The position numbers and the translations under genes are program-made. From positions 22,552-86,551 of the forward strand of contig CAVSDL010000013.1 of assembly GCA_963726775.1 (NCBI GenBank): DNA of 64,000 nucleotides. Reading direction: 5' to 3'. Under the pieces are notes generated by a model that did no database searches, was not told where the DNA came from, and worked only from the letters and a program-made list of their open reading frames with translations. Below, in pieces: positions 45,178 to 54,831 of this stretch. Positions within the stretch are counted from its first letter, which is position 1. The number at the start of each line of letters is the position of its first letter. This DNA comes from CAIWHR01 sp963726775. Lineage in GTDB: Bacteria > Pseudomonadota > Gammaproteobacteria > Burkholderiales > Casimicrobiaceae.

Positions 45178-47379
45178 TCAGCTGGATGGCGTCGGCCATC
45201 CGGTCTTCGCGATCGTGGCGAGAGCGGGACCTCGATGCAACCGACGTTCGCCGATCAGGAGCTGGATGCCGGTGATCGCCGCCAGCATCAGGACGATCAG
45301 CACCGAGGCATAGGCGATCGCCATGCCGTAGGTGCCGGACTCGGCCAGGTTCACGATGTAGACAGTCGACAGCATCACGCCGGGGCTGACCAGGAAGATC
45401 ACGGCGGAGATCGACGTCATCGCCGAGACGAAGCCATAGACGATGCCGGCGAGGATGGCCGGGCGCAGCAGCGGGATGACGATCCGGCAGAGGGTCGCGA
45501 AGGAGCCGGCCCGCAAGGTCAGCGATGCCTCCTCCAGGCTCCGATCGATCTGCTCCAGCGACGCCATGGCGGCGCGTACGCCCGGGCCCATGTTGCGGAC
45601 GATGAAGCTCAGCACGACGATCATCCCGGTCTGGACGAATTCCAGCGGCGGGTTGTTGAACGCCAGGATGTAGGCGATGCCGAGGACGGTCCCCGGTACC
45701 GCCGCGGCCGTCAGGGCTCCGATCTCGAAGACGGTCCGGCCGAAGAAGCGGCGCCGGGACAGCAGATAGGCGGTCATCAACCCGAACACCGCGGTCAGCG
45801 GCGCCGCGATCATCGAGAGCCGGAGCGTGGTGAAGAGAGAATCCCAGGCCTGGCCATGGAAATGGAGGCCCTGGCTATCGAAGGACACGCCGAAGGCGCC
45901 CGCATAGTGGCGCAACGTGAGGGCGTGATTCAGGCCCCAGTTCTCGACGAAACCGCCGAAGACGATCATGCCGTAAACGACGACGGTGAGTATCGCCCAA
46001 GGCACGGCGATCGCCTGGCAGGTCCATCTGACACCGGCCGGAAGCGGGGTCGACGCGGCACCATGTCCCTTGCCGGTGATGGTGACAAAGCCCTTGTCCG
46101 CGAGCGCCCGGCGCTGCAGCGCGAACACGATCATCATGATCGCCAGCAGGATGAGGCCAAGCGTGGCGGCAACCCCACGGTCCTGGCGCGCGCCGACGAT
46201 GGCGAAATAGACGCTGGTCGCCAGCACCTGGAAGTTTCCGCCGAGGAGCAGCGGGTTGCCGAAATCCGCCAGACTCTCGATGAAACCGATGAGGAAGGCG
46301 TTGGCGATGCCGGGCAAGGCCAGAGGCAGGGTCACCGTGCGAAAGACGCGCCCGGGGTCGGCGCGCAAGGTCTGCGCCGCCTGCTCGAGCGCCGGATTGA
46401 TACCCTGGATGACGCCGACGAGGATGAGGTAGGCGACCGGAGTGAACGACAGGGTCTGCGCGATCCAGACGCCCTGAAAGCCGTAAATCCATCGTCCGCC
46501 CTCGATGCCGAAGGCCCATTCGAGCAGCTTGTTGATGGTGCCATTGCGACCCATCAGGAGGATCAGCGCCAAGCCGACGACGAACGGCGGCGCGATGATG
46601 GGCAGGATCGACAGGAAGCGGAGCAGGCGGCGAGCGACGAAGGTCGTCCGGTCGGTGACCAGCGCGAAAGCAAGGGCCAGAAGCGTCGATGACGAAGCGG
46701 CGGCGAACCCGAGGAGCAGCGTGTTGACGACGACGCCATCCCGCGTCCAGATCCGGGGATTGGCGAGGCGTTGCCAGAACAACTCGGGCGCGAACTCGCC
46801 ACGGGGCGTTTGAAAGACGCTGAATCCCATGCGGGCGAGCGGGTAGAGCACGAAGATCGCGAGGATCGCACTGACGATGCCGAGCATGCCCGCGGTGAAG
46901 AAGTCGCCTCCGCAGGCGCCGCGCGCGGCCAACCCGCGGCAGACGAGCATCAGCGCGGCGAGACCGTAGGCGAGCGCTCCGAGGCCGAACCCGGGATTGC
47001 GGCGAGGAAGGGCGCCGAACAGTTCCTCAGGCAGGGCCCATGTCCATCCCCGAAGGCCGATCGAGAGCGCGACGACGAGGAGCCCTGTCAGGGCCAGCAG
47101 CCCGAGCGCGGCCAGGAGCGTGCCGTCACGCCGGGAAATCTCCCTGCGGCGGATGGGCCGCAGGGCCAGGGCAAGCGGGACCGCCAGCGGCAGAAGCCAA
47201 TAGCGCCCGCCGAAGACCGCCTGACCCAGTGCCGAGCCGCCGCCGCCCGCGGGCCAGGACCGGAGCCAGTCGAAGGCGAAAACACCGGCGTCGTCGCCAT
47301 TCCAGGGCAGGAAGAGGAGACCGACCCAGGCGAGAGCGAGCCAGCCGATGCCTGGCCAGCGGCGATCGGCCCGGTTCAT
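45178..47379 (-). CDS. ABC transporter permease, fused two-domain (AfuB/FbpB type)
   Basis: A 733-residue inner-membrane protein. Two BPD-type permease domains are joined. Each shows an EAA coupling loop for the ATPase: QAAQTLRADPGRVFRTVTLPLALPGI in the first half and EEASLTLRAGSFATLCRIVIPLLRPAILAGI in the second. About 200 residues of extra hydrophobic sequence lie in front. The FbpB/AfuB family serves Fe3+ or sugar-phosphate importers. It ends the minus-strand run with the phosphatase and aminotransferase genes, 151 bp downstream of the phosphatase. No ATP-binding subunit is encoded in the window. Confidence 0.93.
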   Translation of the reverse strand: MNRADRRWPGIGWLALAWVGLLFLPWNGDDAGVFAFDWLRSWPAGGGGSALGQAVFGGRYWLLPLAVPLALALRPIRRREISRRDGTLLAALGLLALTGLLVVALSIGLRGWTWALPEELFGALPRRNPGFGLGALAYGLAALMLVCRGLAARGACGGDFFTAGMLGIVSAILAIFVLYPLARMGFSVFQTPRGEFAPELFWQRLANPRIWTRDGVVVNTLLLGFAAASSSTLLALAFALVTDRTTFVARRLLRFLSILPIIAPPFVVGLALILLMGRNGTINKLLEWAFGIEGGRWIYGFQGVWIAQTLSFTPVAYLILVGVIQGINPALEQAAQTLRADPGRVFRTVTLPLALPGIANAFLIGFIESLADFGNPLLLGGNFQVLATSVYFAIVGARQDRGVAATLGLILLAIMMIVFALQRRALADKGFVTITGKGHGAASTPLPAGVRWTCQAIAVPWAILTVVVYGMIVFGGFVENWGLNHALTLRHYAGAFGVSFDSQGLHFHGQAWDSLFTTLRLSMIAAPLTAVFGLMTAYLLSRRRFFGRTVFEIGALTAAAVPGTVLGIAYILAFNNPPLEFVQTGMIVVLSFIVRNMGPGVRAAMASLEQIDRSLEEASLTLRAGSFATLCRIVIPLLRPAILAGIVYGFVSAMTSISAVIFLVSPGVMLSTVYIVNLAESGTYGMAIAYASVLIVLMLAAITGIQLLIGERRLHRGPALATIAKTGWPTPSS

Positions 47380-47530
47380 GGAGTGGGCTCGATTTGTCTG
47401 AACGGGAATCTCGCGCTGATAAGTGGAACGCCTGCCGGATTCGTCGGGAACAAGTCGGCGCGGGCGGGGGTCTTGCCACGGCGGGCCGCGCGAACGGCCG
47501 CGGCCGGCCGTCGGTCGCAGCGTGCGTTCT

Positions 47531-48391
47531 TTAACCTCGAGCCTTGCCGATGATCTTCTCCAGCAGCGCGGTAAGCCCGGTTCGAATACCCGGGGTCGCC
47601 GCGATCATCGGACCGCCGCGTTGCAACCCGCCTTCCGCGAGAAAATCATTCACCCAGCCGCCGGCTTCCTGGATGAGAACAATCCCGGCCATGACGTCCC
47701 ACGGATAGAGATGCAGTTCGACGAATCCGTCGAGACGGCCGCAGGCGACATGGGCCAGCGAAACCGCCGACGAACCATTGCAACGGAATCCCGCCTTGGC
47801 GTCGAATAGCGCCTGGAGAATCTCGAGATAGGCGGCCGATGAATGCCTGTAGGAATAGTCGACGCCCAGCGTCGATTGAGCCAGGGACCCACAACCGCTT
47901 ACCTGTACCGGCTTGCCGTTGCAGGTCGCGCCGCCGCCCCGCAGGGCCGCGCATTGCTCGTTCATGGTCGGGATGTCGATCACCCCGATGACCGGCTCTC
48001 CCAGATGCATGAAGCCGATCGAAACGCACCAGTCCGAACGGCCGCCGGCGAAATTGCCCGTTCCGTCGATCGGATCGATCACCCAGAGAGCCCGAACGGT
48101 TTCCGAACGGGTTTCAGCATGGGTTTCCTCGGCAAGGAAGAAATCGCCCGGAAACTGACGGGTCAAGGACTGCACGATGAGCCGCTCGACCGCCAGGTCG
48201 GCCGCGGTGACAACATCCTGCGTGCCCTTGGAGGCGATCTGCAATCGCCGCGGCTCGGCCAGGAAATCGAGTGCGAGCCGGCCGGCCTCGGCTGCGACCG
48301 ATCGGGCAGCATCGAACCGAGACTGCAGCTCTCTGGAAGTCAGCGGCGCCTGTCCGGCTCCGGGATGCTCGCCATTCGCGCTACCTGGCAT
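47531..48391 (-). CDS. Inositol monophosphatase family phosphatase
   Basis: A 286-residue protein. The Mg2+ site is complete: LAEETHAE gives the Glu pair, WVIDPIDGTGNFAGG is motif A (D-P-I-D-G-T), and LYPWDVMAGIVLIQEAGGWV is motif B (W-D-x-x-A-G). Members dephosphorylate inositol phosphate, histidinol phosphate, sugar bisphosphates or PAP. It lies between the DegT aminotransferase and the ABC permease, which suggests it removes phosphate from an imported or transaminated phospho-compound. The ATG at 48391 is chosen; a GTG two codons earlier is possible. Confidence 0.92.
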   Translation of the reverse strand: MPGSANGEHPGAGQAPLTSRELQSRFDAARSVAAEAGRLALDFLAEPRRLQIASKGTQDVVTAADLAVERLIVQSLTRQFPGDFFLAEETHAETRSETVRALWVIDPIDGTGNFAGGRSDWCVSIGFMHLGEPVIGVIDIPTMNEQCAALRGGGATCNGKPVQVSGCGSLAQSTLGVDYSYRHSSAAYLEILQALFDAKAGFRCNGSSAVSLAHVACGRLDGFVELHLYPWDVMAGIVLIQEAGGWVNDFLAEGGLQRGGPMIAATPGIRTGLTALLEKIIGKARG

Positions 48392-48457
48392 GACCACCGC
48401 CGATACTGGCCGTGCCAGGCAAGGCTGAAGCGCCGGCGCCTTCGCGACGGGAACAGA

Positions 48458-49709
48458 TTACGCAGTCGGCTGAAGGTCGAACTTCTGTTCCTCGATCGGC
48501 TGGGGATTGCGAATGACGGCCTCGCTGGCCGGCAAGCCCCCCAGTGCCACCCGGGCTGCCACGCCGATGTTGTGAATGATGTCCTCGATATCCTGGGCGG
48601 TATGCAGCGGGTGCATCGCCACCATCACCGTCCGATTGAGGATTTCCAGCGAGCGAGCGCACATGTCCTTCGAATAAGTCCGGCGGCACTCCGCATTCGC
48701 CGGCATGTTGAAGGGATTCATCGCCGGGTGCGCCGCACCCGCTCCCATGAGCACCTGATCCCATTCGGTATAGGTGTGGCGGCCGGTTTTCCCCGCGATC
48801 ACGCTGGGAAAGGTTCTCGCGAAACTGTCGGCCGCCGCTGCCGAAGGAAGAGTGTACACAGTCTGGGTGGCGCAGTCGTCGTCGGGAGAATGCGTTACGG
48901 CCCGGCGAAGGCCGAGATTTCCCAGGTGCCTGGTGGCATCGAGAATGCGGCGTCTTTCGGCGCGCATCGCACTCACCATGCCGTCGATGCGATCGAGCTG
49001 GACGTTGAGCATCGCGCCCATCAGTTCGGACGCGCGGGCTCCATTGGTCACGAAGGGCTGGATCGCGTCACTCCTGCCGTTCCAGTAAAAATGGCACGGA
49101 TCGATCGCGCAGCGCACTTTTTCGGCAAGGCCTGCGTCGTTCGTGGCCACGCCTCCGCCTTCGCCGCAGGTCATGTTCTTGTAGTAATTGAAACTGAAGG
49201 CGCCGAACTGGCCGATGCTGCCCAGCCGGCGTCCTTTATGGGAGCCGCCGACGCCCTGACAGGCGTCTTCGATCACGATCAAGCGGTGCTTCGCCGCTAC
49301 GGACATGATTCTGTCCATGTCGCAGGCAGCGCCCCACATGTGCACCGGGACGACGGCCCTGGTGCGCGGCCGTATCGCGTCCTCCATCGCCTGGGGATCG
49401 ATCGTCAGCGATTCATCGACATCGACGATGACCGGAATCGCGCCCACCGCGAGCACGGACGTGGCGCTTGCCATGTAGGTATGCGAGGGGATGAGCACTT
49501 CATCGCCGGGGCCAAGACCCGCCGCGAACATCGCCGCCGCCAGGGCATTGCTGCCGCTGGCTGCGAGCATGAAGTGATTGCAGCCGAGATGTCTCGCGTA
49601 ACGCGTCTCGAACCGTTCGCATTCACCGCCTATGCCGTAGCGAAACAGAGCTGTTGGACTTGATTACCTTCGTGACGGCGTCGATTTCGTCCTGACCGAC
49701 GACATACAT
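48458..49709 (-). pseudogene. DegT/DnrJ/EryC1/StrS aminotransferase gene with an apparent frameshift near its start
   Basis: The main frame (49648 down to 48458) reads LFRYGIGGECERFETRYARHLGCNHFMLAASGSNAL, then the DegT core GPGDEVLIPSHTYMASATSVLAVGAIPVIVDVD, VIEDACQGVGG and the PLP lysine region FSFNYYKNMTCGEGGG. It is about 396 residues long with no start before it. The missing N-terminus MYVVGQDEIDAVTKVIKSNS lies in another frame at 49709-49650. Dropping one base at 49649 joins them in perfect family order. The gene is either a real frameshift or a sequence error. The family transaminates keto-sugars and keto-cyclitols. The catalytic residues are intact, so function is possible if the error is technical. 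Confidence 0.85.
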
Positions 49710-49766
49710 GAGCGAGAATCCCTCATTCTTCAATCATTGCAGGCAATGCTAGAGCGCGGCGCGGGC

Positions 49767-51317
49767 TTACGTAAGAGCCGCCTTATTTCCATTCGATGGA
49801 TCCAATCTGCGATCGGCCGATATGATAGTTCTCCTGGGATCGAAGCTCTGGAAGGCCGACCGCAATCCATTCACGGCCCTGACCATGTCGCGATCGTCCA
49901 GAGCCGCAAACCCGAGCAGCAGACCTTGTCGTGGCGCATCGCACCGGTAGTTGATCGAAACGGGCTGTACATCGACGCCATGGCGCAGCGCAGCGGTAGC
50001 GATCGCGCGATCATCGAGGGTCGGCTTCAGCCAGCCCAGGATCTGCATGCCGGCATCGTTCTCGCTGATGTCCATCCATGCCCCCAGTTCCCGGCGGCAA
50101 AGTTTCACGAATTCAGTCTGCCGCCGCACATAGAGTCGCCGCATGCGCCTCAAGTGCTTTGCGAAGTATCCCTCGCGAATGAAGTCGGCGAGCGTCGCCT
50201 GCAGCAGGAGCGGGGCAAATTGCCCGGTCACGCTCACTGCCCGCTCGAAGGCGGGCGCAAGGCGCGGCGGCGCGACAAGAAAGCCGATGCGCAGCGACGA
50301 AAACAGCGTCTTCCCGAACGTCCCCACGTAGATGACCCGCTGCGTATGATCGAGCCCGCGCAATGCCGATACCGGCTGCCCGCGGAATCGATACTCGCCA
50401 TCGTAGTCGTCCTCGATGATCCAGGCGTTATGTTGTTCGGCGATCGCCAGAAGCCGCAGCCGGTCGTCCATGCCCATGATCGTCCCGAGCGGCCACTGGC
50501 ACGACGGAGTTGCATAGATCATGCGCGGGGGCGGCAAATCAGGATCGCCGAGTTCCCACCCTCCCTTGTGCACGCGCAATGGCGCGAGTTCGGCGCCGCC
50601 ACCAAGCAGGGCGCTGCGCGCGCCCAGATATCCCGGCTCCTCCAGCCAAACCGTTTCGCCGCCGTCGAGAAGAAGGCGTGCCGCCAGATCCAGCGCCGCC
50701 TGCGCGCCGGTCACGACGATGACCTCTTCGGGTCGGCAATTCACCCCGCGCGCGACCCCCAGATATTCCGCGATGGCCTCGCGCAGCCCCCAATGTCCGG
50801 CAAAGGATTGGTAAGCGAGGATGTCTTCGCCGCGGCGTCTTGCGTTGCGCGCCAGGAGCCGCGCCCACGTCGAAAACGGAAACGTCGCGCTCTCGGGAAA
50901 TCCGGGATGGAGATTGAGCTTGCCCGGACTGCGCGGCGGCTGGGGCCGGCTTGCCATCAGTTCGCCGCGACGGGACAAACGGGGCGTATCGGCCGGCGCA
51001 GCCTCCTTCGCGGGCTTGACCGGCGAGTGCAGCAGCGATGCCACGCGCGTTCCGGAGCCCGACTGGGCTTCGACGTAGCCTTCCGCCAGCAACTGGTCAT
51101 AGGCGGCAACAACGGTGTTTCGACCGACACCCACTTGCCGAGCCAGCGTCCGCGTCGCCGGCAGGCTCGTGCCGGCCCCGATCCGGCCTTCAAGGATGTA
51201 CACGCGCAGAATCTCGTAGAGCTGGCGGTCCAACCGAACCTTCGAGGCGCGATCGACCGTCACGGCGTCGAATGGAAGATGCGAGTGTCTGCTCAAAGCC
51301 CACGACTCCGGAATCAC
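49767..51317 (-). CDS. MocR-type (GntR-aminotransferase fusion) transcriptional regulator
   Basis: A 516-residue protein with a GTG start. The N-terminal GntR winged helix (residues about 25-95) has LDRQLYEILRVYILEGRIGAGTSLPATRTLARQVGVGRNTVVAAYDQLLAEGYV. The rest is a fold-type I aminotransferase domain with EVIVVTGAQAALDLAARLL, WIIEDDYDGEYRFRG and the PLP Lys in VIYVGTFGKTLFSSLRIGF. MocR regulators sense PLP, amino acids or amines. It lies 57 bp upstream of the DegT aminotransferase gene on the same strand and is the likely regulator of this locus. Confidence 0.93.
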   Translation of the reverse strand: MIPESWALSRHSHLPFDAVTVDRASKVRLDRQLYEILRVYILEGRIGAGTSLPATRTLARQVGVGRNTVVAAYDQLLAEGYVEAQSGSGTRVASLLHSPVKPAKEAAPADTPRLSRRGELMASRPQPPRSPGKLNLHPGFPESATFPFSTWARLLARNARRRGEDILAYQSFAGHWGLREAIAEYLGVARGVNCRPEEVIVVTGAQAALDLAARLLLDGGETVWLEEPGYLGARSALLGGGAELAPLRVHKGGWELGDPDLPPPRMIYATPSCQWPLGTIMGMDDRLRLLAIAEQHNAWIIEDDYDGEYRFRGQPVSALRGLDHTQRVIYVGTFGKTLFSSLRIGFLVAPPRLAPAFERAVSVTGQFAPLLLQATLADFIREGYFAKHLRRMRRLYVRRQTEFVKLCRRELGAWMDISENDAGMQILGWLKPTLDDRAIATAALRHGVDVQPVSINYRCDAPRQGLLLGFAALDDRDMVRAVNGLRSAFQSFDPRRTIISADRRLDPSNGNKAALT

Positions 51318-51510
51318 TCAGGCGGTCCCGACCGGGCCGCCAGCGTCGACGACACGCGAAAGCCCGAACGCCGAAATCCCGTCATCGCCCGGCGAGGATA
51401 GTCTCCGGCCCGACGGTTGACCCCGGCACTTCCGGGATAAGCACGCTCGAATCCCGCGCGGCGAAAATGGGCCGCCAGATACTGAAAATGCCGATCGCCT
51501 GAATGCGGCT

Positions 51511-52530
51511 TCAGTTTCCCCGGACTTCCTTTTCGAATCGCTCCAGGACCTTCGCACGAGCCTCCGCGCTGCTGAATTTCAGCATGTCATAGCCCGGCGG
51601 AATGGTGGCTCTGGGAGCCAGCGGATGCATCTTGGCGTTCTTGTTGGACTGCGTTTCGTATTTTTGCATGTCCAGGGACACGTTCTGCCCGTCCACGCTC
51701 AGAACGAAGTCCACCCATTTTCTGGCCAACGCCGGATTCCTGGCGTTCTTGATGATGGCAACGCCCGGCATTTCGAAACCGCTGCCTTCGCAGGGCGCAA
51801 CGGTCTTGATCGGAAAACCCTGCACCGCCTGCGCTACGGAGTCACTCAGAAAGGCGACGCCGATGGTATTTTCGCCGCGGCCCGCCGCGCGAATGCCGGC
51901 CGCGCCGGAGCGTGTGTATTGGTTGATATTCGGGTTGAGTGCCTTGAGATAAGCCCAACCCTTGTCTTCCCCCATGATTTGCAGAAGAGCCGTGACCATC
52001 ACGTAGGCCGTTGCCGAAGCCCGCGGATCCGCCATCTGAATCTCGCCCTTGTAGGCCGGGTTCGTGAGATCGGCCCAGCACCTGGGCACGGGCATGCCTT
52101 TCTTCGCCAGCAGATCAGTGTTGTAGCCGAATCCCACGGCACCGAGATTGATGGGCGTCAGCGTATAGCCGCTGGCCCGCGCCGCGTCCTTCGCCCAATC
52201 GTGCAATTCCACGAGCAATGGCGATTGATAGCTGTCCAGCAATCCCTCGTCGGCAACTATTTTCGCCGAATCGACGCCCGCCGAATGCCACACGTCGAAG
52301 CGTGGATTGTCACGCGATGCTTGCAGCTCGGCTATCGTTTCGCCGGCTGATTTCCGGTTGATTGCCGCTTTCAGCCCGGTTGTCGCCTCGAACTTGGCGC
52401 GCAGCGCTTCGCACCATTCGAGCTCGAAGGAGCAGTTGACGACTACCCGTTGCTCCTGCGCGCGAACACCCGAACTGCCGGTGACCAACAGCAGTCCGGC
52501 GACCGCCAGAAAAGCGATTTTCCTCGGCAT
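51511..52530 (-). CDS. ABC transporter substrate-binding protein (AfuA/FbpA type)
   Basis: A 339-residue protein. The start at 52530 has AAGGGGG upstream, and the signal peptide ends GVRA-QEQRVV. RFDVWHSAGVDSAK, GYNTDLLAKKG, RCWADLTNPAYKGEIQMADPRASATAYVMVTALLQIMGE and the C-terminal VDFVLSVDGQ are the blocks of this class. The adjacent Tyr-Tyr iron-binding pair of true FbpA was not found, which argues for a non-iron ligand. Four Cys are present, two of them close together near the mature N-terminus. It is the first gene of the minus-strand run that ends in the permease. Confidence 0.92.
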   Translation of the reverse strand: MPRKIAFLAVAGLLLVTGSSGVRAQEQRVVVNCSFELEWCEALRAKFEATTGLKAAINRKSAGETIAELQASRDNPRFDVWHSAGVDSAKIVADEGLLDSYQSPLLVELHDWAKDAARASGYTLTPINLGAVGFGYNTDLLAKKGMPVPRCWADLTNPAYKGEIQMADPRASATAYVMVTALLQIMGEDKGWAYLKALNPNINQYTRSGAAGIRAAGRGENTIGVAFLSDSVAQAVQGFPIKTVAPCEGSGFEMPGVAIIKNARNPALARKWVDFVLSVDGQNVSLDMQKYETQSNKNAKMHPLAPRATIPPGYDMLKFSSAEARAKVLERFEKEVRGN

Positions 52531-52785
52531 TGGGCCCCCCTTGAACATTCGCACCGGGGGAGCTAACAAAGCGCGAGCAACAAGCGTCGGCTCACGCCCT
52601 GCCGCTGCCTCGGTGGCTATTTTCCTGCATCGCGAATATAGCAGCGCAATGGCCCTCTCGAACAGACCACTCGCGAGTTATTATTGGGAGCCACTTTGCT
52701 GTGCAGGCTGCCACCGTCATCGATGGCCGCCCGGACCGTGTCCTATCATGGCGGCTGTCATTCGACTGCAGAATCATTCGACCAC

Positions 52786-54696
52786 GTGCCCAAATTCCGT
52801 CTCACGCTACTGGGCGGCTTTCACCTCGCGGACGGCGATGGCAACGAGATTGCCGTCGCATCGCGCAAGGCGCAGGGCATGCTCGCCTTTCTTGCGCTCC
52901 ACGGTTCCGCCGCCGTCGCGCGCGAGCGCATCGCGGCCATGTTCTGGGGCGATCTTCCCGAGGACCGCGCCCGCCACAGCCTGCGCCAGGTTCTTACGGC
53001 CTTGCGGCGGGATGCCGCCATCGTCGAGGCGAGCGGCGAGACGTTGTGCCTGGATACACGCGTTTGCACGGCCGATGCGGCCGAATTTGCCGCGCTTGCG
53101 GCGGGCACGGACCGCGGCGATCTCGAACGTGCGGTAACTCTGCACGCCGGTCCTTTGCTCGACGGACTGTCGGCGAAGGAAGAAGCGTTCGAGGAGTGGC
53201 TGCGCGCCGAGCGCATGAGACTGGCGAAGACGGCAGTGGGAGCCATGACCCGGCTTGCCGCACAGCACACGGCCCAAGCGGAACACGAGTCCGCAGTTCG
53301 TGTCCTGCATCGGCTGGTCGCTTGCGATCCCGCAAACGAGGAGGGCCACCGCGCGTTGATGCGCTCGTACGAGGCCCTCGGCCGGCGCAGCGAAGCGCTG
53401 GAGCAATATCACGCGCACCGGGACTTCCTGCTGAAGCAGCTTCACGTCGAACCCGACGCGGCGACGCAGACGCTGTACGAGTCCATGCTCAAGGCGAACG
53501 CCGCCGTGCGCGGCCCGAAAGGACCGGGGCTTCGGGTCATCGCCGTGCTGCCGTTTTCCAACTTCGCGCACACGCCCGAGCTCGACGCGCTCGCCGCATC
53601 CGTGGCGGAGGACATGAGCGGCCAGTTGGCGCGTGCGCCCGGATTCCAGGTCGTGGCGCAGCCCGCGGTCGTTGCGGCGATGCAGCCGAATCCCAGCGAT
53701 CTGGGGCACCTCGCGCGGGCGCTGCGCGCCAGTTACCTGGTCACCGGCAGCTTGCGCCAGCCCGAACCCGGGTGTGTGCGTATCGCCGTCCAGATCGTCG
53801 ATGGCGCGAGCACCCAGTACGTGTGGAGCCTGCAACAGGACCTGGTATTGCACGACATCAACGCCAATGTCGATGCCTTCGTTGCCGGAACCACGGCCAG
53901 GATCGAGCAGCAACTCACTCTTGCCGAGGCCAGAGCGGGCGATGGTCGCGACGACGGGCAGGACGCCTGGCGCAAGCTGCACCAGGCCAGCAGCGCGCTG
54001 TTCTCGGCCGGCTGGTCCGAAGCCGCCGTCGGCTCCGCCGTAGGCCTGTACCGGGAGGCGATCGCGCTCGATCCCGAGCTCGCGCTGGCACGGGCGCAGA
54101 AGGCGCTCGTCATGGCGTTTGCCCAGAAGTGGGGGTTGCTGCGCGGCGACGCGGCCCGGGACGAGGCGCGCGCCGACGCGGAAAAGGCGCTGGAGCTTGA
54201 ACCGACCCGATCCGAAGTACTGGGCATCGCGGGTTGCGCCATTGCCGACCTGGGCGATCCGGACCGAGCCGTGCCGCTGCTGGAGCGCGCGATCGAGGAA
54301 AACCCGAACAACGCGCAGGCCTGGGCGGCGCTCGGCGCCACCCGGTTGCTGCAAATGCAATACGAAGCCGGCGTCGAGGCGCTCCGCCGTGGTCTTCGCA
54401 CCAGCCCGACCGACTACCGTCGCTCGGTCTGGCTTTCGGCGCTGTGCAGCGGCCTGGTCCGTCTGGATCGGCTCGACGAAGCGCTGGACGCAGCGCTGGG
54501 CGCCTGCCGGTCGGATGCAAAATTCTATCCGGCCCGGATCGTCCTATCCATGGTTCTGACGAAGCTCGGCAAGAATGCCGAAGCCGTCAAGGCACTCGCC
54601 GAGGCGAGGCGCATCCGCCCGCAGTTGACCCGGGCCGAAGTGCGGCTCTTTGTCGGCCGTGCCCTCGACAGTCTCGCCGCGTCTTCCGGATTCTGA
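52786..54696 (+). CDS. BTAD (SARP-like) transcriptional regulator with FlgO-like and TPR regions
   Basis: A protein of about 636 residues from the GTG at 52786, which fits where the domain begins (FRLTLLGGFHLADGDG). An in-frame ATG at 52723 or TTG at 52684 are alternatives. Residues about 1-90 are a winged-helix DNA-binding domain (ASRKAQGMLAFLALHG, FWGDLPEDRARHSLRQVLTALRR). The BTAD helical domain (HHRLV-like CDPANEEGHRALMRSYEALGRRSEALEQYH) follows. Then comes a FlgO-like segment (IAVLPFSNFAHTPELDALAASVAEDMS ... LVTGSLRQ) and C-terminal TPRs. It is divergent from the binding-protein gene and upstream of osmC, so the downstream genes are its likely targets. Confidence 0.87.
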   Translation: MPKFRLTLLGGFHLADGDGNEIAVASRKAQGMLAFLALHGSAAVARERIAAMFWGDLPEDRARHSLRQVLTALRRDAAIVEASGETLCLDTRVCTADAAEFAALAAGTDRGDLERAVTLHAGPLLDGLSAKEEAFEEWLRAERMRLAKTAVGAMTRLAAQHTAQAEHESAVRVLHRLVACDPANEEGHRALMRSYEALGRRSEALEQYHAHRDFLLKQLHVEPDAATQTLYESMLKANAAVRGPKGPGLRVIAVLPFSNFAHTPELDALAASVAEDMSGQLARAPGFQVVAQPAVVAAMQPNPSDLGHLARALRASYLVTGSLRQPEPGCVRIAVQIVDGASTQYVWSLQQDLVLHDINANVDAFVAGTTARIEQQLTLAEARAGDGRDDGQDAWRKLHQASSALFSAGWSEAAVGSAVGLYREAIALDPELALARAQKALVMAFAQKWGLLRGDAARDEARADAEKALELEPTRSEVLGIAGCAIADLGDPDRAVPLLERAIEENPNNAQAWAALGATRLLQMQYEAGVEALRRGLRTSPTDYRRSVWLSALCSGLVRLDRLDEALDAALGACRSDAKFYPARIVLSMVLTKLGKNAEAVKALAEARRIRPQLTRAEVRLFVGRALDSLAASSGF

Positions 54697-54831
54697 AAGA
54701 TGGCGCCGCGTTTGACGCCCGATTGACGCATTTCTGGACGGTCGATTGACGCCCCTGCCCCAATCTCCTTTCGAGCCCCAGACCGGCACCGAACGCTCGC
54801 CGGTCGACCGAACGCATCGGGAGAAACGCCC

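Noticed and set aside
45178..52530. An iron (Fbp) uptake operon
   Set aside because: The binding protein lacks the Tyr-Tyr iron site and the neighbours are a phosphatase and a sugar aminotransferase; no Fur-type box was seen.
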